A DNA stretch of 64,000 nucleotides from Symmachiella macrocystis (GTDB lineage Bacteria > Planctomycetota > Planctomycetia > Planctomycetales > Planctomycetaceae), in the NCBI RefSeq assembly GCF_007860075.1, contig NZ_SJPP01000002.1, forward strand, positions 310,001-374,000, written 5' to 3'. Shown one piece after another: positions 61,028-64,000 of the stretch. The notes under the pieces were generated by a model, which ran no database searches, was not told the origin of the DNA, and was given only the letters and a program-made list of their open reading frames with translations. The translations under genes and the position numbers were made by a program. Numbering within the stretch: position 1 is the first letter of the stretch; each line of letters starts with the position of its first letter.

Positions 61028-61684
61028 CTACGTCGGCGGCACCCAGCGGTATCCTCGTCCCTTGACACCTTCAATATGTTCGCCAAGGCCCGACGGATGT
61101 CTTTTCAGCCCTTCGTTGATGGCCCGGAATAGTGACTCATCGATGATGTACTGCGGGTATTCATTCTTCATGTCCTGCGCCGATCGCAGTTCGCCTTTGG
61201 CGTCGATCAGGCATTTCAAGATGGCCGCAAGCGGCATATCGATCGGATAGGTCATTCCATCTACGTGAACAAGTTCCTTCTCGATCTCAACGTGAATGTT
61301 CAGGGTGTTTGAAGGATCGTGATCAGAGTCGAACAACCACTTCGACCATGAAATCACCTCTTCGCCTTTCATTACGGGCACTGGTGTGGTGGTCATCCCA
61401 GCACGCTTCATTCGCTCGACTGGTTCTGGCCCGAAGAATTCGATCAGTTCTTTTTCAGACCAGTAGTCATGATTTCCACCTTTCCTTCCGACTGGGAAAA
61501 CGAACTCCAGTACATCGCCATCATTCAGCAGGTACTCGTCGGATACTTCTCGCCCATTGATCACTGCGGTTGCCGCTTCTCGAACATTGAGCACGTCACG
61601 TAGTTGTCGTTTCACGTCGTGAATGGCCTGACCTGCCACGGGAAGTGTGAGACGGTTTGCCCCATGAGTAATCTCTACAGACAT
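61028..61684 (-). CDS. ubiquitin-like beta-grasp domain fused to a winged-helix domain
   Basis: A 218-residue protein. Residues 1-65 have a ThiS/MoaD/ubiquitin-like pattern (VNVREAATAVINGREVSDEY-type order: LRDVLNVREAATAVINGREV, then YLLNDGDVLEFVFPVGRKGG). It ends in a glycine pair at 69-70, as in conjugated or thiocarboxylated proteins. Instead of ending there, the chain continues. The last ~95 residues are an OmpR/PhoB-like winged helix (ILKCLIDAKGELRSAQDMKN, then FRAINEGLKRHP and VKGRGYRW). No E1, E2 or JAB gene is seen in the window. Role unknown; a regulator built on a ubiquitin-like scaffold is one option. Confidence 0.75.
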   Translation of the reverse strand: MSVEITHGANRLTLPVAGQAIHDVKRQLRDVLNVREAATAVINGREVSDEYLLNDGDVLEFVFPVGRKGGNHDYWSEKELIEFFGPEPVERMKRAGMTTTPVPVMKGEEVISWSKWLFDSDHDPSNTLNIHVEIEKELVHVDGMTYPIDMPLAAILKCLIDAKGELRSAQDMKNEYPQYIIDESLFRAINEGLKRHPSGLGEHIEGVKGRGYRWVPPT

Positions 61685-61736
61685 TGTTTTTCCCCTTCTG
61701 GATATTGGTACAACGCTTGAGTTTCAGTAGCGCACG

Positions 61737-61812
61737 AAAAACGGAGACCCCACGGATTCGCTGAGGCGCACTTAATCTGTGCGATCCAGCGAGTCAGTTG
61801 TGGTGGTCTCCG
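61737..61812 (-). terminator. long branched terminator
   Basis: CGGAGACCCCAC (61742-61753) pairs with 61800-61812 (one bulge). Inside, TCGCTG pairs with CAGCGA and CGCAC with GTGCG. On the minus strand the outer stem is followed by five T. It ends the transcript of the gene at 61869-62180. It is much larger than usual, so a second function is possible. Confidence 0.75.
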
Positions 61813-61868
61813 CTACTTACAAACGCATGGTACGACGGATATTTTGCGTTGTTTACTGGATTCCAGAA

Positions 61869-62180
61869 TTATCCGACTTGCCGATCTGCCGGAGATTCAA
61901 ACGCTGCCACAGGATTGTCGAATCCTTCCGGGACTGGCGCATTGGCTGATCGCTCTTCAGCAAGATGAAGCCAGTTTTCGGGATCACTCAGCACAGCATT
62001 GATATCATCACGCAGACGAACAAGTTGGTCTTGGACGATCGGAATCGCTATCGCTTCGTATGAATCACAGGGGCAAAGCCGCAATGACAGTACAGCCAAT
62101 GAATGATTCGTTGCGGTCAGACGTGCGGCCTGAAGTCCCAAGTAATCGGCTACCGTGCAACCAAAAGAACTCTCTGACAT
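61869..62180 (-). CDS. hypothetical protein at the element's right end
   Basis: A 103-residue protein with a strong AAAGGGGAG ribosome site. It is mostly helical (VADYLGLQAARLTATNHSLA, then VQDQLVRLRDDINAVL). An ACACCCG copy lies 33 nt upstream, so it belongs to the backbone set. It overlaps the readthrough tail of the tyrosine recombinase in another frame. No family recognised. Confidence 0.65.
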   Translation of the reverse strand: MSESSFGCTVADYLGLQAARLTATNHSLAVLSLRLCPCDSYEAIAIPIVQDQLVRLRDDINAVLSDPENWLHLAEERSANAPVPEGFDNPVAAFESPADRQVG

Positions 62181-63891
62181 GGTGACTCCCCTTTGAAATG
62201 TGTCTCAAGGACACGGGTGTCGCCTTTGTGTCAATCGGAGCGGAAGGCTGGATGGCTTGCTGCCATGATCGTCTACGCCGCCATGACGAGGTGAGAAACA
62301 TGGCTGTCCCACTCAGCCACCGAGGCGAGGAAAAGTTCAATAGGTCTTCTGAAACCTCGACTGACGAAAGGCCCGTAAAACCCTGAGTTTTGCGGGCTTC
62401 TTTCGTCTCTATATCGTCGCCGCCATCTTCGGTCGAATGGTCAGAGTGTGACTCTACTTGACCCACTATGCCCATGTTTGGTGCAAGCGTTGGTGCAAGC
62501 GTTCGCGAATCGGTTTCGCGAGCAATCTGCAACGCTTCGACCGCTTCGGCGGTATCCAACAACCGAGCATCGGTGTAAGTGTTCATCGTCAATGAAATGT
62601 CGCTGTGACGCATCGCAGCTTGGGCAACCCTGGGTGCCACGCCAGCTCGCGACAGGTGAGTCCCGAAGGAATGCCGTAACGCATGAACATGGATGATGCG
62701 GCCGTCGGCGTCGGTCTTGTCGATGCCCGCGGCTATTAGGTCCCGGTTCATGATTCGCAGGATGCCGGCCGGCACGTTGAACACGGTTTCGGTTCGGTCG
62801 TGGCCTTTGATCCATTCCCGCAGATCAGCGGCCAAGTCGCTACGCAAGGGGATGGTCGAACCTTTGCGGCTTTTCTCGTTTGTATGCTGCAACTTGATGA
62901 ATGGAACATCTCCAAACGAAACGTCGGCAACCTTCAGCGTCCGCAGTTCGTCGGCCCGCATCCCGGTCAGCACGAACGTCTTGTAGATCAGCGACCTCTC
63001 CTGACCGAGCTTTCGCAACTTCGCTGTCCGTTCGTCTGATACATTCGCCGCAACTTCGCCTTTCCTGGGTCCGGTGCGAATCGTCATCGCATCTTCCAGC
63101 GGGCGCCGTCTTGCCGCATCGAGTAGCCGCGTCAATTCATCTTCGGTCATCGCCCGAGCGATCCGGCGGCGGTCTTGTTTGGCATCGCGTCGTCCCATTC
63201 CTTCAAACGGATTGACCAACAACCGCTTTTCACCGTTAAAGTGATACCGTTTGCCGGCCATACGCTTTCCGATGCACCAAAAGCCAAACGCGACCCACGA
63301 CTCAACGAACCCGTTGTAAACCGATGCAGAAATGGCCTTCGCAGGCGTTTCATCTTCGATCGGTTCCTCTGTCAATGTCCTAAGCCATTTTTCCCGCGAA
63401 TCAACGTTCAAGTCGGAGAGCCATCGCCAACGGCAAGCATTCGCCGTTTGTTCCATCCGGGTTTCCATCGTCTTGACGCGGTCGGAGTGCACGCCCCGGC
63501 TCTTCAAGTGTTCGACGTATGCCTTCAAATGATCCGACAACGGCGTTCGTTGGTGGTCTGCGATCTTGTCTTGCTGGGGCGACAATACTCTCGCCTTGAC
63601 CAGCTCGGAACGTCTCAGTAACTCGTCAAGAACCGATTGTGCGGCCTGTTTGTCGCGGCATCCGGTCGCTACTTCGCAAACCTTACCTTCACCGTCGCGA
63701 AACTTTGCAGTCCATGTTCCGGCTTCGTACTTGAGCCGCTCGCCGACTGCGGTCAGTTCAGCCGTGCGTTGTTTTCCCTTGCGGTCGGTCCATTGTGCAA
63801 ACCGTTTCGCTTCACCTTTCACCGTACGGGTGAAAATCTTTGCTGCGGTAGGAATCGGTTTGGTGAATTGCTTTTTGAATAGCGTTGCCAC
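62065..63891 (-). CDS. tyrosine recombinase with readthrough C-terminal tail
   Basis: A 608-residue frame. Arm/core-binding parts fill ~1-215. The catalytic domain follows with arginine in LTGMRADELRTLKV, HxxR in HALRHSFGTHLSRA, histidine in AAMRHSDISLT and tyrosine in MNTYTDARL (~450). Planctomycete relatives are ~500 residues. The last ~95 residues here are tryptophan/serine/arginine-rich, unlike a domain, and overlap the gene at 61869-62180. The original end was probably lost when the right element joined at about 62.2-62.4 kb. It belongs to another island that continues past the window. Confidence 0.85.
   Translation of the reverse strand: MATLFKKQFTKPIPTAAKIFTRTVKGEAKRFAQWTDRKGKQRTAELTAVGERLKYEAGTWTAKFRDGEGKVCEVATGCRDKQAAQSVLDELLRRSELVKARVLSPQQDKIADHQRTPLSDHLKAYVEHLKSRGVHSDRVKTMETRMEQTANACRWRWLSDLNVDSREKWLRTLTEEPIEDETPAKAISASVYNGFVESWVAFGFWCIGKRMAGKRYHFNGEKRLLVNPFEGMGRRDAKQDRRRIARAMTEDELTRLLDAARRRPLEDAMTIRTGPRKGEVAANVSDERTAKLRKLGQERSLIYKTFVLTGMRADELRTLKVADVSFGDVPFIKLQHTNEKSRKGSTIPLRSDLAADLREWIKGHDRTETVFNVPAGILRIMNRDLIAAGIDKTDADGRIIHVHALRHSFGTHLSRAGVAPRVAQAAMRHSDISLTMNTYTDARLLDTAEAVEALQIARETDSRTLAPTLAPNMGIVGQVESHSDHSTEDGGDDIETKEARKTQGFTGLSSVEVSEDLLNFSSPRWLSGTAMFLTSSWRRRRSWQQAIQPSAPIDTKATPVSLRHISKGSHHVREFFWLHGSRLLGTSGRTSDRNESFIGCTVIAALPL
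62214..62220 (-). promoter_or_regulatory. ACACCCG leader motif, gene at 61869-62180
   Basis: It lies 33 nt before the ATG at 62180. This is the only clear copy at the far end, 21.5 kb from the main group. Confidence 0.6.
62371..62397. terminator. hairpin inside the recombinase frame
   Basis: GCCCGTAAAAC pairs with GTTTTGCGGGC (one T-G pair) across CCTGA, with TTCTTTC following on the plus strand. It is placed like a gene-end terminator although it lies within the recombinase frame, which supports a junction close by. Confidence 0.5.
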
Positions 63892-63904
63892 AGTCCACCA
63901 CCTT

Positions 63905-64000
63905 TCACTCGTTCATGACGAGGCAGAAGTTAAGAGCCGTCGCCAGTCGATCAATCGTGTCGTTGGTCAATCGTCCAGTTCCATGTACGAATCTGTGCAT
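63905..64000 (-). CDS. XRE-type helix-turn-helix protein (partial, N-terminus outside window)
   Basis: The last 31 codons of a minus-strand gene are visible and end in a stop at 63905. RFVHGTGRLTNDTIDRLATA is the recognition helix and following helix of a Cro/CI-type domain. It would be a regulator or excision control protein of the second element, 13 bp before the recombinase gene. The start cannot be seen. Confidence 0.65.
   Translation of the reverse strand: MHRFVHGTGRLTNDTIDRLATALNFCLVMNE

Noticed and set aside
62302-62318. tRNA D-arm-like hairpin (GGCT...AGCC with TGAGTGG) on the minus strand
   Set aside because: No acceptor, anticodon or T-arm follows; could be a chance or a tRNA remnant at the junction, too weak to call.

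Overview
The window looks like a chromosomal piece of a planctomycete (order Planctomycetales; genus not assigned). The signs are a PSD1/DUF1549-DUF1553 cytochrome-like gene followed by a DUF1501 gene, an arylsulfatase, a HEAT/heme-binding secreted protein, a TIGR03009-type secreted protein, a DUF1580 protein, and an ECF sigma factor with a membrane partner. The chromosomal core (about 6.7-31.4 kb) is flanked by integrated mobile DNA on both sides.

Left island (1-6715). A compact minus-strand set: tyrosine integrase, DUF1580 helix-turn-helix protein, zinc-ribbon proteins, a P4-like primase/helicase, an AlpA-like regulator and, cut by the window edge, an HK97-type major capsid protein. It abuts the 3' end of a tRNA-Ala(GGC) gene. 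It reads as a phage satellite or capsid-carrying island. A repeat cluster just behind the primase is a candidate origin.

Core (6.7-31.4 kb). It holds a three-part MFS/acyltransferase/acyl-ligase phospholipid-repair protein, a small methyltransferase-like protein, a DCC thiol oxidoreductase, biotin ligase, the PSD1 and DUF1501 pair, a sulfatase, an ECF sigma/membrane partner pair, a large AsmA-like protein, an M48 lipoprotein peptidase, CvpA, a YdjM-like membrane protein, a heme-binding HEAT protein, a TIGR03009 protein and tRNA-Pro(CGG).

Right element (31.35 to about 62.2 kb). It starts inside the tRNA-Pro T-arm, where a large serine recombinase ends. A second large serine recombinase, a small overlapping protein and a resolvase follow. 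Next come small conserved plasmid/ICE-type proteins, an AAA ATPase and the antirestriction protein ArdC. The cargo is a two-sided defence module: an XRE regulator and a defence-type reverse transcriptase on the minus strand, and divergently an eight-gene run hsdM-hsdS-hsdR, YgjP-like metallopeptidase, SIR2, HerA, GHKL ATPase-nuclease and PLD-like nuclease. The far end has an HNH protein, a replication-initiator-like protein with iteron-like repeats, a second AAA ATPase, and a ubiquitin-like/winged-helix fusion. A short motif, ACACCCG, lies 33-46 nt before the start codon of nine backbone genes at both ends but is absent from the cargo.

Right edge (62.1-64 kb). A second tyrosine recombinase, whose C-terminus reads through an apparent element junction, and the end of an XRE-type gene mark another mobile element, so islands seem stacked at this locus. 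The strongest candidate for a new system is the 42.6-57.0 kb module. The shared ACACCCG leaders and the ubiquitin-like/DNA-binding fusion come next.
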